Assembly: GCA_964229545.1 (NCBI GenBank)
Contig: CAXRDP010000037.1
Location: 1-64,000, forward strand
Origin: UBA724 sp964229545
GTDB lineage: Bacteria; Bacteroidota; Bacteroidia; Flavobacteriales; Flavobacteriaceae
Length of the DNA: 64,000 nucleotides
Direction of reading: 5' to 3'
The notes beneath the pieces were generated by a model that worked only from the letters and a program-made list of their open reading frames with translations, was not told the origin of the DNA and ran no database searches. Each line of letters starts with the position of its first letter. Positions within the stretch are counted from its first letter, which is position 1. Both the position numbers and the translations under genes were made by a program. Below, piece after piece: positions 29,608 to 38,223 of the stretch.

Positions 29608-30498
29608 ATGATAACCTCAATAATCGAACGTGTTTTTTCCGAAAAAACAAAAAAACACAGCGAGCGCTTTATCATCAACATAGCCATCGTCAGCTTTGTA
29701 GCGCATTTGATGGTGATTTTTGCCAATGATCTGGGGTGGATTGCTGTAGCTCAAAACAACAGCTTGTTTACCAACCCCATTGCAGCCATCTACACCCCTT
29801 TCTCGTTTATTTTGATATATGAGGTCTACCTATTGATTTACTACCTGCCAAAATCTATGACCATCTACATCGGCAAGCAATACGAAATCATCATGCTCAT
29901 TGTGATCAGAAGGCTGTACAAAGACCTGTCACAACTAGAGCTCAGTGCCGACTGGTTTAGCATCAAAGAAGACTTGCAATTCACCTACGACATCTTAGGA
30001 ACCATCATACTGTTCTTACTCATTCATCTGTTCTACAAAATGAATAAAGAAAGGGTTCGAAAGCTCTTAAAACTCACAGAAACAAGACCTGAAATTGTTC
30101 GATTTATCAAAATCAAAAAAGTCATCGCTCTGGTGTTGGTACCTGTTTTCTTGGTGATGGCTAGTATCGCATTTGGACAATGGGCCTACCTAACTTTGAT
30201 CAACCCCAATCAGATAGGAAATCTCTCCAATATCAACAACCTGTTCTTTGACGAGTTTTTTACGGTCTTAATTCTGGTGGATGTATTGCTCTTGTTGTTC
30301 TCTTTTACCCATACAGATAAGTTCAACAAAGTGATCAGAAATTCCGGGTTTGTCATTTCGACCATTTTGGTCAAACTGTCATTTGGTGCCGAAGGGCTTT
30401 TGAATTCCGTACTGATCATTTCCGCCGTTGGTTTTGGCGTACTGATTTTATGGATTCATATGATGTTTGAAAAGAATAAGATTCCAACCAATTACTAA
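29608..30498 (+). CDS. Multi-pass membrane protein of unknown function
   Basis: A 296-residue hydrophobic protein with roughly six to seven membrane segments (for example FIINIAIVSFVAHLMVIF near residue 25, IILFLLIHLFY near 135, VIALVLVPVFLVMASIAFG near 175, FTVLILVDVLLLLFSF near 225, and a final helix near 275). A cytoplasmic-looking helical stretch rich in Lys/Arg/Glu (MNKERVRKLLKLTETRPEIV) lies in the middle. I do not recognise the family. It diverges from the secreted-protein pair across a 95-base A/T-rich gap and ends only 3 bases from the convergent rny stop. Confidence 0.7.
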   Translation: MITSIIERVFSEKTKKHSERFIINIAIVSFVAHLMVIFANDLGWIAVAQNNSLFTNPIAAIYTPFSFILIYEVYLLIYYLPKSMTIYIGKQYEIIMLIVIRRLYKDLSQLELSADWFSIKEDLQFTYDILGTIILFLLIHLFYKMNKERVRKLLKLTETRPEIVRFIKIKKVIALVLVPVFLVMASIAFGQWAYLTLINPNQIGNLSNINNLFFDEFFTVLILVDVLLLLFSFTHTDKFNKVIRNSGFVISTILVKLSFGAEGLLNSVLIISAVGFGVLILWIHMMFEKNKIPTNY

Positions 30499-30501
30499 AG
30501 C

Positions 30502-32070
30502 CTATTTGGCCACGTTGACCACACGGGTTTCTCGGATGACAGTGACCTTTACCTGACCCGGATAAGTCATATCGGTCTGGATTTTCTGAGAAAGCTCAAA
30601 AGACAATTGGGCCGCTTGGTCATCACTTACTTTTTCACTCTCGACCATCACGCGCAACTCGCGCCCTGCTTGAATCGCATAAGCATTTGTCACCCCTTTA
30701 AATCCATAGGCGATGTCTTCCATCTCCTTGAGACGCTTCATATAGCTATCCAGCACCTGACGGCGCGCGCCCGGACGGGCTCCTGAAATGGCATCACACA
30801 CTTGCACAATAGGCGCAAGCAAGGACTTCATCTCGATCTCGTCGTGGTGTGCACCTATGGCGTTACACACATCGTCTTTCTCGCCATATTTTTCGGCCCA
30901 TTGCATGCCCAGTATGGCATGGGGCGTTTCGGTCTCTTCTTCGGGAACTTTTCCGATGTCGTGAAGCAAACCCGCGCGCTTGGCCAGTTTGGAACTCAGC
31001 CCTACCTCAGCAGCCATGATACCACAGAGCTTGGCCACCTCACGCGAATGCTGTAAAAGGTTTTGACCATAGGAAGAACGATACTTCATACGCCCCACCG
31101 CCTTGACCAACTCGGGGTGCAGGCCGTGAATCCCCAAATCAATCACAGTGCGCTTACCAACCTCGGTAATTTCGTTTTCGATTTGGCGGGCGGTTTTCTT
31201 CACCACTTCTTCTATGCGTGCAGGGTGAATACGCCCATCACTCACCAAACGATGCAGAGACAGTCTGGCAACCTCACGACGCACCGAGTCAAAGCATGAC
31301 AGTATGATGGCTTCGGGGGTGTCATCGACTATGATTTCTACACCAGTAGCCGCTTCTAAAGCACGTATATTCCGACCCTCTCGACCAATGATACGACCTT
31401 TGACCTCATCGGAGTCGAGGTTAAAAACCGACACACAATTCTCTACAGCTTCTTCGGTGCCAACACGCTGAATGGTGTTGATGACAATTTTCTTAGCCTC
31501 TTGGGTGGCAGAAAGTTTGGCCTCTTCTATCAAACGTTGTGTTAAGGCCATGGCTTCTGTCTTGGCCTCCTCACGCAAAGACAATACCAACGCCTCTTTG
31601 GCCTCAGCGGCAGATAAAGACGCTATTTCCTCTAGGGCAGCTACTTTCTGCTTGTGCAATTTGTCAAGACTGCTTTGTTTTTTCTCCAAACTCTTTACAC
31701 GCTCTTCATAGTGTACACGTTGATCTTCAAGCTTGTCGTTGAGTTTCTTTTGCTTGGAGAGCTCTTGCGATATTTGCGATTCCTTATCACGGATGCGCTT
31801 TTGCGCTTCTTGGGTCTTTTGATCGCGCTCACGAGTTTTTTTCTCATGTTCGGCTTTCAGCTCCAAAAACTTTTCCTTGGCTTCGTAGATCCGATCTTTT
31901 TTGATTCGGTCGCCTTTCTCTTTGGCTTGATAAATGATTTTATCGGCTGCCGACTTGGCTTCCTCTATGTGTTTGGCGGCTCTTTTGCGCATCAGCCCTT
32001 GGGCTATCAACAGACCAATAACGATCCCTACAATTGCTGCACCGATAAGATATATTTCGTTTGCTTCCAT
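30502..32070 (-). CDS. rny: Ribonuclease Y
   Basis: Membrane-anchored endoribonuclease that starts mRNA decay. The 522-residue protein has one N-terminal membrane segment ([21 protein letters not shown]), a long coiled coil rich in Lys/Glu/Gln to about residue 200, a KH RNA-binding domain ([26 protein letters not shown]), and an HD catalytic domain with the paired His-Asp of LLHDIGKV and AHHDEIE. The order and length match RNase Y. The 6S RNA and zapA genes lie upstream on the same strand, an arrangement that recalls the zapA-6S linkage in other bacteria. Confidence 0.95.
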   Translation of the reverse strand: MEANEIYLIGAAIVGIVIGLLIAQGLMRKRAAKHIEEAKSAADKIIYQAKEKGDRIKKDRIYEAKEKFLELKAEHEKKTRERDQKTQEAQKRIRDKESQISQELSKQKKLNDKLEDQRVHYEERVKSLEKKQSSLDKLHKQKVAALEEIASLSAAEAKEALVLSLREEAKTEAMALTQRLIEEAKLSATQEAKKIVINTIQRVGTEEAVENCVSVFNLDSDEVKGRIIGREGRNIRALEAATGVEIIVDDTPEAIILSCFDSVRREVARLSLHRLVSDGRIHPARIEEVVKKTARQIENEITEVGKRTVIDLGIHGLHPELVKAVGRMKYRSSYGQNLLQHSREVAKLCGIMAAEVGLSSKLAKRAGLLHDIGKVPEEETETPHAILGMQWAEKYGEKDDVCNAIGAHHDEIEMKSLLAPIVQVCDAISGARPGARRQVLDSYMKRLKEMEDIAYGFKGVTNAYAIQAGRELRVMVESEKVSDDQAAQLSFELSQKIQTDMTYPGQVKVTVIRETRVVNVAK

Positions 32071-32110
32071 AATGTTTTTAATAAAAAAAGCCTACACCAG
32101 CGGAGTTTTG

Positions 32111-32224
32111 TATAAACTCTAAATAAACAGGTTTGAGGCTAACAAATTGTTCAAGGATCCGTTCGGGACGGCTTGCTTTTGCAATCTAAACTCACCTCTT
32201 TTAATAGAATTAGCGTTGAGTTTA
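32111..32224 (-). ncRNA. ssrS: 6S RNA, flavobacterial type (candidate)
   Basis: The gap between zapA and rny can fold on the minus strand into a 6S-like rod of about 114 bases. The closing stem ATAAACTC/GAGTTTAT (32218-32225 with 32112-32119) is followed by a large central bubble (19 bases on one side, 15 on the other), an inner stem GAGG/CCTC (32195-32198 with 32135-32138), a further stem AGATTG/CAATTT (32182-32187 with 32144-32149), and an apical hairpin CCGT-CCCGA-ACGG (32159-32171). A TATTTTTG promoter box immediately precedes the 5' end. 6S RNA mimics an open promoter and binds RNA polymerase; zapA linkage is known from other phyla. A covariance-model search is the missing proof. Confidence 0.7.
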
Positions 32225-32225
32225 T

Positions 32226-32233
32226 CAAAAATA
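32226..32233 (-). promoter_or_regulatory. Promoter -7 element of the 6S RNA candidate
   Basis: TATTTTTG on the minus strand is an exact TAnnTTTG match placed a few bases upstream of the predicted RNA start at about 32222-32225. The -33 region is weak. Confidence 0.5.
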
Positions 32234-32274
32234 AAACTGATGCAGGCAGTAACTTACTTATGTAACAGAACGTT

Positions 32275-32559
32275 TTAGGCCGATGCTAAATCGATAAGCT
32301 CCTGATGAATTGTGTGCAACTTGGCCTTTACATCTTCACTATTCGAACGATGTTTGTCCTCCTCTTGGGCCAAACGCACAGCCAACTGCAGTGCGCACAT
32401 GGCCAATACGTCTTGCTTGTCTTGGACCGCATAATTCTGCTCGTAGTGCTTCATCATCTCATCTATTTGTTTGGCCGAGGCACGCAAACGTGCTTCTTGG
32501 CCCTGAGACACGCTCAGTGGGTAGATGCGATCCGCAATAGAGACTTTTATCTTTTGCAC
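32275..32559 (-). CDS. zapA: Cell division protein ZapA
   Basis: ZapA bundles FtsZ protofilaments at the division ring. The 94-residue protein has the family head (KIKVSIADRIYPLSV followed by a helix with RLRASAKQIDEMM) and a C-terminal coiled coil (VLAMCALQLAVRLAQEEDKHR). Translation appears to start at GTG 32559, since no in-frame ATG exists near the conserved N-terminus. The gene is 4 bases downstream of a small coiled-coil gene and just upstream of the 6S RNA. Confidence 0.9.
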   Translation of the reverse strand: MQKIKVSIADRIYPLSVSQGQEARLRASAKQIDEMMKHYEQNYAVQDKQDVLAMCALQLAVRLAQEEDKHRSNSEDVKAKLHTIHQELIDLASA

Positions 32560-32563
32560 TTTA

Positions 32564-32857
32564 TCAATCTAAGGACACTTGCGCCAAGCAAGCATCTATT
32601 TCTTCTATCAGTCTATCGATTTGCTTTTTAGCCTTCGATGAATTTCCGTCACTGCCGGCTATTGAAGTGGCTGTCTGAAGGGCTTGGTGTTTCATTTTCC
32701 ATTCTTGAATAGATTCGTTTTTTTTGGACAACTCATGCTGCATCTTGGACAATTCCTCACGGAGTGATACATTGGCTTTTTTTAGCTGATGCATCTGGTC
32801 TGAAACAGCACGCAAACGTTGCTCAATAGAATTCACCAATTCAGGAAGCGCCTGCAT
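32564..32857 (-). CDS. Small coiled-coil protein upstream of zapA
   Basis: A 97-residue protein starting at ATG 32857 (an in-frame TTG lies 5 codons upstream). Residues 5-65 are a continuous heptad-type helix (SIEQRLRAVSDQMHQLKKANVSLREELSKMQHELSKK), then a Ser/Gly linker and a C-terminal helix KKQIDRLIEEIDACLAQVSLD. No enzyme motif. Its position 4 bases before zapA, and its predicted shape, suggest a division-related or ZapB-like partner, but that is inference from context. Confidence 0.75.
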   Translation of the reverse strand: MQALPELVNSIEQRLRAVSDQMHQLKKANVSLREELSKMQHELSKKNESIQEWKMKHQALQTATSIAGSDGNSSKAKKQIDRLIEEIDACLAQVSLD

Positions 32858-32960
32858 ACAATAAGTCTTCAATAGCTTATACCAAAGATAGGATTCCCAC
32901 CCGACTTACACAAGCTGAAAAAGGGTTTTGGTTTCCCAAACAAAAAGCTATTTTTATGGC

Positions 32961-34637
32961 ATGCAGAATGCATCTATTCTTCTTGCTGTACTATTTTCCC
33001 TTGCCCTTCATGCCCAGAAAGATGCAGACCCATACCACATACCTGTTGACATCCCTATTTTTTTGTCGGGTACTTTTGGTGAGCTGAGGGGAAGTCATTT
33101 CCATGCGGGCATCGATATCAAAACCCAAGGAAGAGAAGGCATCCCGATTCGTGCAGTCAAGAAGGGCTACGTAGCGCGAATCAAGGTAGCTACTTCGGGC
33201 TATGGCAAAGTCCTCTATGTTGCTCACCCTGACGGCAACACCTCAGTATATGCCCACCTGAGAAATTTTTCCCCGAAAATAACGGCTTTGGTACGTCAAA
33301 AGCAGTATGAAAAAAAGTCTTTTCCCGTTGAACTATTCTTAGACCCCGAAATCCTTCCCATAGAAGCCAAAGAAGTCATAGCCTACTCTGGAAATACCGG
33401 AGGTTCTCTCGGGCCACACCTCCATTTTGAGCTACGTGAAACAGACACCCAAATGCCAATCAATCCGCTTTTGGGCTTTTATGAAGTAACCGACACCACA
33501 CGACCTGTTATTCATACCCTCATGGGATATCCGGCAGACACAGCTGCCGTTATAAACGGCATGAAAAAGCCCATTCAAATCCCCTTAAAAAAATTGAATG
33601 ACAGCATTTATATAGCCGAAAAAATCAAAGCCATCGGAAAAATCGGATTCGGAATCGGTATCTATGACCGTTTGGACAATACCTACAACAAAAACGGCGC
33701 CTTTTCCATAGAAGCTCATGCCAACGGTGCCAAAGTTCACGAAATCAGATTCGAGAAATTTAGGTTTTCTGATTCCGAACATATTCATGCCCTTATCGAC
33801 TATCCACGCTACAGCAAGACGCGATCTAAAGTTCAAAAACTCTTTCGGGATAACGGCAACGAATTGGCTTTTTTTGATACCGTCGAAAGTGGTTTTTTAC
33901 AAATCGAAGCTGACAAAGACTACGCCTATCGCATCCGTGCAGCAGATGCCAACGGGAACACACGTTTTGTGTTTGTCCCCATTGAGGGAAAAGAGCAAGA
34001 AACTGTCGTGAATATTGAAGAGGAAACGCCCGGAAAAATCATTTATACAGACCGGGACTACTTGTTTCGTTTTGAGGATGCGGAAGCCTACCTTCCTAAA
34101 AAATGCTTATACGACGAACACAAGCTGGACATCAGGTTCGAAGAAGACAGCCTGCACGTCGAGAAAGCGCATATTCCAGTTCGTAAACCCATACGAATAC
34201 GCCTCAAAGCTCCCGACTCCATACAAGGGCATTATTTGGGAATTCGAGATACCAAAAATGAAATTCAGTTTTTGAGTGCCCAACAGAAAGATGGGTTTTT
34301 TGAGGCGCGTGTAAAACAAACTGGGGTTTTTACCATCGCCCAAGATACCATAGCCCCCACCATAGTGCCGGTACGTAAATACAACAACCAATGGCTTTCT
34401 AACTTTCGCAGTTTGCGGTTCAAAATTTCCGATGACCAGACGGGTATTAAATCATACACCGCAACCATTGATGGTAAATGGGCGTTGTTTGAGTATGAAC
34501 CCAAAAAGGATGAAATCACCTTTTGGTTCGATGATTATTTTTTACTAGAAGGCACAAAACATCTTTTGGAAATCAACGTTAAAGATCAGGTGGGTAACAC
34601 AACAAAACATAACTTGACATTTTATAGAAAAAAATGA
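32961..34637 (+). CDS. M23/LytM-type metallopeptidase, exported
   Basis: A 558-residue exported protein with signal peptide (MQNASILLAVLFSLALHAQ); ATG 32961 is chosen because an upstream in-frame start adds only unlikely residues before the signal. The M23 domain lies near residues 30-170, with zinc ligands in SHFHAGIDIK and PHLHFELRE and the intervening GYGKVLYVAHPDG segment. A longer insertion separates the two ligand motifs. The remaining ~380 residues are beta-rich with no known motif and may bind glycan. M23 enzymes cut peptidoglycan cross-links; the intact HxxxD and HxH ligands support an active enzyme. Its stop overlaps the next ATG by 4 bases (ATGA). Confidence 0.87.
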   Translation: MQNASILLAVLFSLALHAQKDADPYHIPVDIPIFLSGTFGELRGSHFHAGIDIKTQGREGIPIRAVKKGYVARIKVATSGYGKVLYVAHPDGNTSVYAHLRNFSPKITALVRQKQYEKKSFPVELFLDPEILPIEAKEVIAYSGNTGGSLGPHLHFELRETDTQMPINPLLGFYEVTDTTRPVIHTLMGYPADTAAVINGMKKPIQIPLKKLNDSIYIAEKIKAIGKIGFGIGIYDRLDNTYNKNGAFSIEAHANGAKVHEIRFEKFRFSDSEHIHALIDYPRYSKTRSKVQKLFRDNGNELAFFDTVESGFLQIEADKDYAYRIRAADANGNTRFVFVPIEGKEQETVVNIEEETPGKIIYTDRDYLFRFEDAEAYLPKKCLYDEHKLDIRFEEDSLHVEKAHIPVRKPIRIRLKAPDSIQGHYLGIRDTKNEIQFLSAQQKDGFFEARVKQTGVFTIAQDTIAPTIVPVRKYNNQWLSNFRSLRFKISDDQTGIKSYTATIDGKWALFEYEPKKDEITFWFDDYFLLEGTKHLLEINVKDQVGNTTKHNLTFYRKK

Positions 34638-37063
34638 AAAAAACGTACTTGTTTGTTTTATGGATGTTTTGGGGTGTTTCAATCGCCCAACAAGGAGTTG
34701 TACGCGGTGTGGTTACCGATCAAAATCAACTGCCCCTACCCAACGTCAGTGTGATTTCTGGCACCCAAGGAACCACCTCCAACGAAAACGGGTTTTATTC
34801 CATTCCCCTATCACCGCAAACCCAACAAACCTTGACTTTTAGTCATATTGGCCACAAGCCTGCAGTGGTGACAATTTCTCTAAAGCCTGGAGAGATTTTT
34901 GAGCTAAACCCGGTTCTCAGCACAGAAATTGACCAGTTTGGAGAGGTGGTTGTCCGTGCCAATGCCCAAGCCCAAGTCAAGGGGCTAACCGTTTTAACAC
35001 CTGCCACCATTCGGAACATTTCGGGTGCCAATGCGGGAGTGGAAAATTTGCTATTAAGCCTTCCGGGAGTCAATGCCAACAACGAACTCAGCACCCAATA
35101 CGCTGTTCGGGGTGGCAACTATGACGAAAACTTGGTATATGTCAATGAAATTGAGGTCTATCGCCCATTATTGATACGCTCCGGACAACAAGAGGGGCTT
35201 AGTTTTTTAAACGCAGATTTGATTCAGCAAGTGCAATTTTCTGCAGGAGGTTTTGAAGCCATCTATGGAGACAAAATGTCCTCGGCCTTGGACATCCAGT
35301 ACCAAACTGCGCCGGGCAATGCCACCAAAATGTCTGCGAGCTTGCTAGGTGGAAATGTCAGTTGGGGTATCGAAAAGAAAAAATGGAGTGCCATTAGCGG
35401 GGTTCGATATAGAGACAATAGCTTGTTGGTCAATCAAAAAGAAACCCAGACCAACTACAGGCCGAGCTACACCGACTTCCAGAGCTTTATCACCTACCGC
35501 GCTTCAGACAAACTTGTGTTCAACGCCCTAGCTTCTCATTCAATCAATCGCTACAATTATGCGCCAAGCACAAGGCAAACCAACTTTGGTACCATAGACC
35601 AACCGATGGCTTTGGTGGTGTTCTATGAAGGCAACGAGGTAGATAGATACTTGACCTCGCTAGGAGCCTTAAAAACCACTTGGTTGCCCAATTCAAATAA
35701 CAGTTTTCGACTCATTGTGTCTGGCTATCAAGCCCAAGAATCTGAATATTTTGACATTTTGGCCCAATATAGATTGGGTGAACCCAATACTGACATTGGC
35801 GGAAACGATTTGGGAGAAGTGATGTTTACCCAAGGTGTCGGTTCACAACTTACCCACGGAAGAAACAACCTCAATGCCCAAATTGCAGAGGTCAAACTAA
35901 AAGGAAAGCACGTTCACAAAAACCACCAAATCGATTGGGGACTGGGCTATAAAAAAGAACAAATCAACGACAGGCTTGTCGAGTGGGAAGTGGTTGATTC
36001 ATCAGGGTTTTCATTGCGACCCCCTAGCGGTAGTGACCGTAACGATGAGCCGTACACCCCATTTGTCGGTCCGCTGGAGGCTTTTCAGAATGTGCGAACC
36101 ACCAACCAAACAGACATCCAACGCCTAACAGCCTACACTCAATGGAGTCACAAAGGTTTGTGGAAAAACACCTTGTATTGGTTCAATTTGGGTGTTCGCA
36201 CCCACCGATGGCAGGTCAATTCTCAAAACGCCCAATGGATAGTCAGCCCACGTGCTCAGTTGAGTTTTAGACCCAAAAACAAGGAACAGGTTTTGTATAG
36301 GTTGGCAGTCGGAGACTATGCGCAACCGCCTTTTTACAGAGAGTTGAGGGGTGCCGATGGAATGGTCAATCCCGAAGTGAAAGCCCAACGAGCCATGCAT
36401 ATTGTAGGTGGTTACGAACGAAGTTTTACGATGTGGAAGCGGCCGTTTGTGTTTCGCTCTGAACTCTACTACAAACGCTTGCGTGACCTCAACCCCTACA
36501 CCCTAGAGAATGTACGCCTGAGGTACAGGGCTGACAACAGTGCCACAGGGCATGCCTATGGCTTGGATTTGCGTCTCAACGGAGCGTTTGTGCCGGGAAC
36601 GGAATCTTGGATCAGTCTGGGTCTTATGTCCACAGAGGAAAACATCGACGGTCAAGGATATATCCCCAGACCTACCGACCAAAGACTGAAGTTCGCCATG
36701 CTGTTTCAAGACTATGTGCCCAGCATGCCCTTTCTGAAAATGAACCTGAACTTGGTTTACAATACCGGTTTGCCGGGGGGCTCACCCAGCTATGCCAATC
36801 CCTATGATTTTCAAGCAAGACTGAGAGACTACAAACGTGCGGATTTGGGAATTTCTTATGTACTAAATGACCCCAACCAAAACCGAAAAAAAATCCCGGG
36901 ATTTGAAACCTTTGCTTTGGGAGTAGAAATCTTTAACATTTTCGATGTGCAAAATGCCATTACCAATACTTGGGTCAGAGATGTATCGAGTAAAAGGCAG
37001 TTTGGCATTCCCAACTTTATGACGCCTCGAGTGTTTAATGTGAAAATATCTGCCAGTTTCTAA
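34634..37063 (+). CDS. TonB-dependent outer-membrane receptor with CarboxypepD_reg-like domain
   Basis: An 809-residue outer-membrane receptor. It starts with signal peptide MKKTYLFVLWMFWGVSIAQ, then a carboxypeptidase-regulatory-like domain (GVVRGVVTDQNQLPLPNVSV, about residues 22-105), a plug domain (VLTPATIRNISGANAGVENLLLSLPGV, about 115-220) and a long beta-barrel ending VFNVKISASF. No SusD gene lies next to it, so it is not a classic polysaccharide-utilisation pair; substrate unknown. It is translationally coupled to the M23 peptidase, and its stop overlaps by 4 bases the stop of the convergent cysteine desulfurase. Confidence 0.9.
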   Translation: MKKTYLFVLWMFWGVSIAQQGVVRGVVTDQNQLPLPNVSVISGTQGTTSNENGFYSIPLSPQTQQTLTFSHIGHKPAVVTISLKPGEIFELNPVLSTEIDQFGEVVVRANAQAQVKGLTVLTPATIRNISGANAGVENLLLSLPGVNANNELSTQYAVRGGNYDENLVYVNEIEVYRPLLIRSGQQEGLSFLNADLIQQVQFSAGGFEAIYGDKMSSALDIQYQTAPGNATKMSASLLGGNVSWGIEKKKWSAISGVRYRDNSLLVNQKETQTNYRPSYTDFQSFITYRASDKLVFNALASHSINRYNYAPSTRQTNFGTIDQPMALVVFYEGNEVDRYLTSLGALKTTWLPNSNNSFRLIVSGYQAQESEYFDILAQYRLGEPNTDIGGNDLGEVMFTQGVGSQLTHGRNNLNAQIAEVKLKGKHVHKNHQIDWGLGYKKEQINDRLVEWEVVDSSGFSLRPPSGSDRNDEPYTPFVGPLEAFQNVRTTNQTDIQRLTAYTQWSHKGLWKNTLYWFNLGVRTHRWQVNSQNAQWIVSPRAQLSFRPKNKEQVLYRLAVGDYAQPPFYRELRGADGMVNPEVKAQRAMHIVGGYERSFTMWKRPFVFRSELYYKRLRDLNPYTLENVRLRYRADNSATGHAYGLDLRLNGAFVPGTESWISLGLMSTEENIDGQGYIPRPTDQRLKFAMLFQDYVPSMPFLKMNLNLVYNTGLPGGSPSYANPYDFQARLRDYKRADLGISYVLNDPNQNRKKIPGFETFALGVEIFNIFDVQNAITNTWVRDVSSKRQFGIPNFMTPRVFNVKISASF

Positions 37064-38208
37064 CTGTTGGCGTATTCTAATAGCACCTCAACCAAGCGAT
37101 CGACTTCTTTTTGTGTATTGAATTTTGAAAAGGAAATCCTGATGGAGGGCATGGCCTGCTGTTCTTCATCCAAAATATGCTCCAACACATGTGATCCCGA
37201 TTCGCTTCCTGACTGGCAAGCACTTCCTTTGGAGCATGCGATGCCTTGCAAATCCAAACTAAAGCCTAAGAGAGCCGCTTTGTCCAAAGGAATGGGCAAA
37301 CGCACATTGATGATGGTATAGGTGCTTTGATCCATGTCGGCACAACAACCATTAAAATACGCATCCGGAAAGGCTTTTTGCAGTGTTTTCAATGCATAGG
37401 ATTTCAAGTCGGTTATATAGGCTCGGTCCTCATCCATGTTTTTGTAGGCCTGCACAAAGGCCTCTTCCATTCCGGCGATGTTATGAACAGATTCCGTACC
37501 GGCACGCAAACCCCGTTCTTGAGCACCTCCGTGAATCATGGGAGCCAAACCTGAACTTTTACGCACAAACACAAAACCTACTCCTTTAGGGCCGTGAAAC
37601 TTATGGGCAGCAGCCACCAAAAAATCTATGGGTGTTTCTGAAAGGTCCAGTCGGTAGTGACCCACGGACTGTACGGTGTCCGAATGAAACAAAGCGTTGT
37701 TATCCTTACACAAATTTGCAACTCGATGAAGGTCAATAAAAGTGCCTAATTCATTGTTGATATGCATCAGACTTACCAGCTTTTTGGAGTCATCTTGTTG
37801 AAGCAAACGCACCAAATCGTTATAATCAATTTCACCACTGGGTTTTACGCCTACATACCAGACCTGCACTCCAAAAGTTTGTTGGAGGTGTTCTACTGCA
37901 TGCAACACGGCATGGTGTTCTATGGGAGAAGTGATGATGGTCTTCACCCCCAATGATTGTACGGCACTTGTGAGTATCATATTGTCACCCTCCGTACCAC
38001 CCGAAGTGAAAATAATTTCTGCAGGCTTGACATTGAGTTCTTTGGCAATGGTCTTACGTGCTGTCTCTACTATGGCTTTGGCCTCTCGACCTGTACCATG
38101 CACAGAGGAAGGATTGCCAAATTGGGCAGACAAAACCTTTTGCATACGGGCTACAACCTCGGGTAGTATAGGTGTGGTCGCAGCATTGTCAAAATAGATG
38201 GGGTTCAT
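37060..38208 (-). CDS. Cysteine desulfurase (NifS/IscS-like)
   Basis: PLP enzyme that removes sulfur from cysteine for Fe-S clusters, thiolation or other uses. The 382-residue protein has the family N-terminus IYFDNAATTPILPEV, the substrate-pocket TSGGTEGDN, the PLP Lys in AAAHKFHGPKGVGFV and the persulfide loop with CSKGSACQSGS (Cys in the SACQSG motif). Length is normal for the IscS group. No isc or suf genes are adjacent; it precedes nothing obvious on the same strand except rocD upstream. It could be the general housekeeping desulfurase or one for tRNA thiolation. Confidence 0.92.
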   Translation of the reverse strand: MNPIYFDNAATTPILPEVVARMQKVLSAQFGNPSSVHGTGREAKAIVETARKTIAKELNVKPAEIIFTSGGTEGDNMILTSAVQSLGVKTIITSPIEHHAVLHAVEHLQQTFGVQVWYVGVKPSGEIDYNDLVRLLQQDDSKKLVSLMHINNELGTFIDLHRVANLCKDNNALFHSDTVQSVGHYRLDLSETPIDFLVAAAHKFHGPKGVGFVFVRKSSGLAPMIHGGAQERGLRAGTESVHNIAGMEEAFVQAYKNMDEDRAYITDLKSYALKTLQKAFPDAYFNGCCADMDQSTYTIINVRLPIPLDKAALLGFSLDLQGIACSKGSACQSGSESGSHVLEHILDEEQQAMPSIRISFSKFNTQKEVDRLVEVLLEYANS

Positions 38209-38223
38209 ATAGATTATGGGGTA

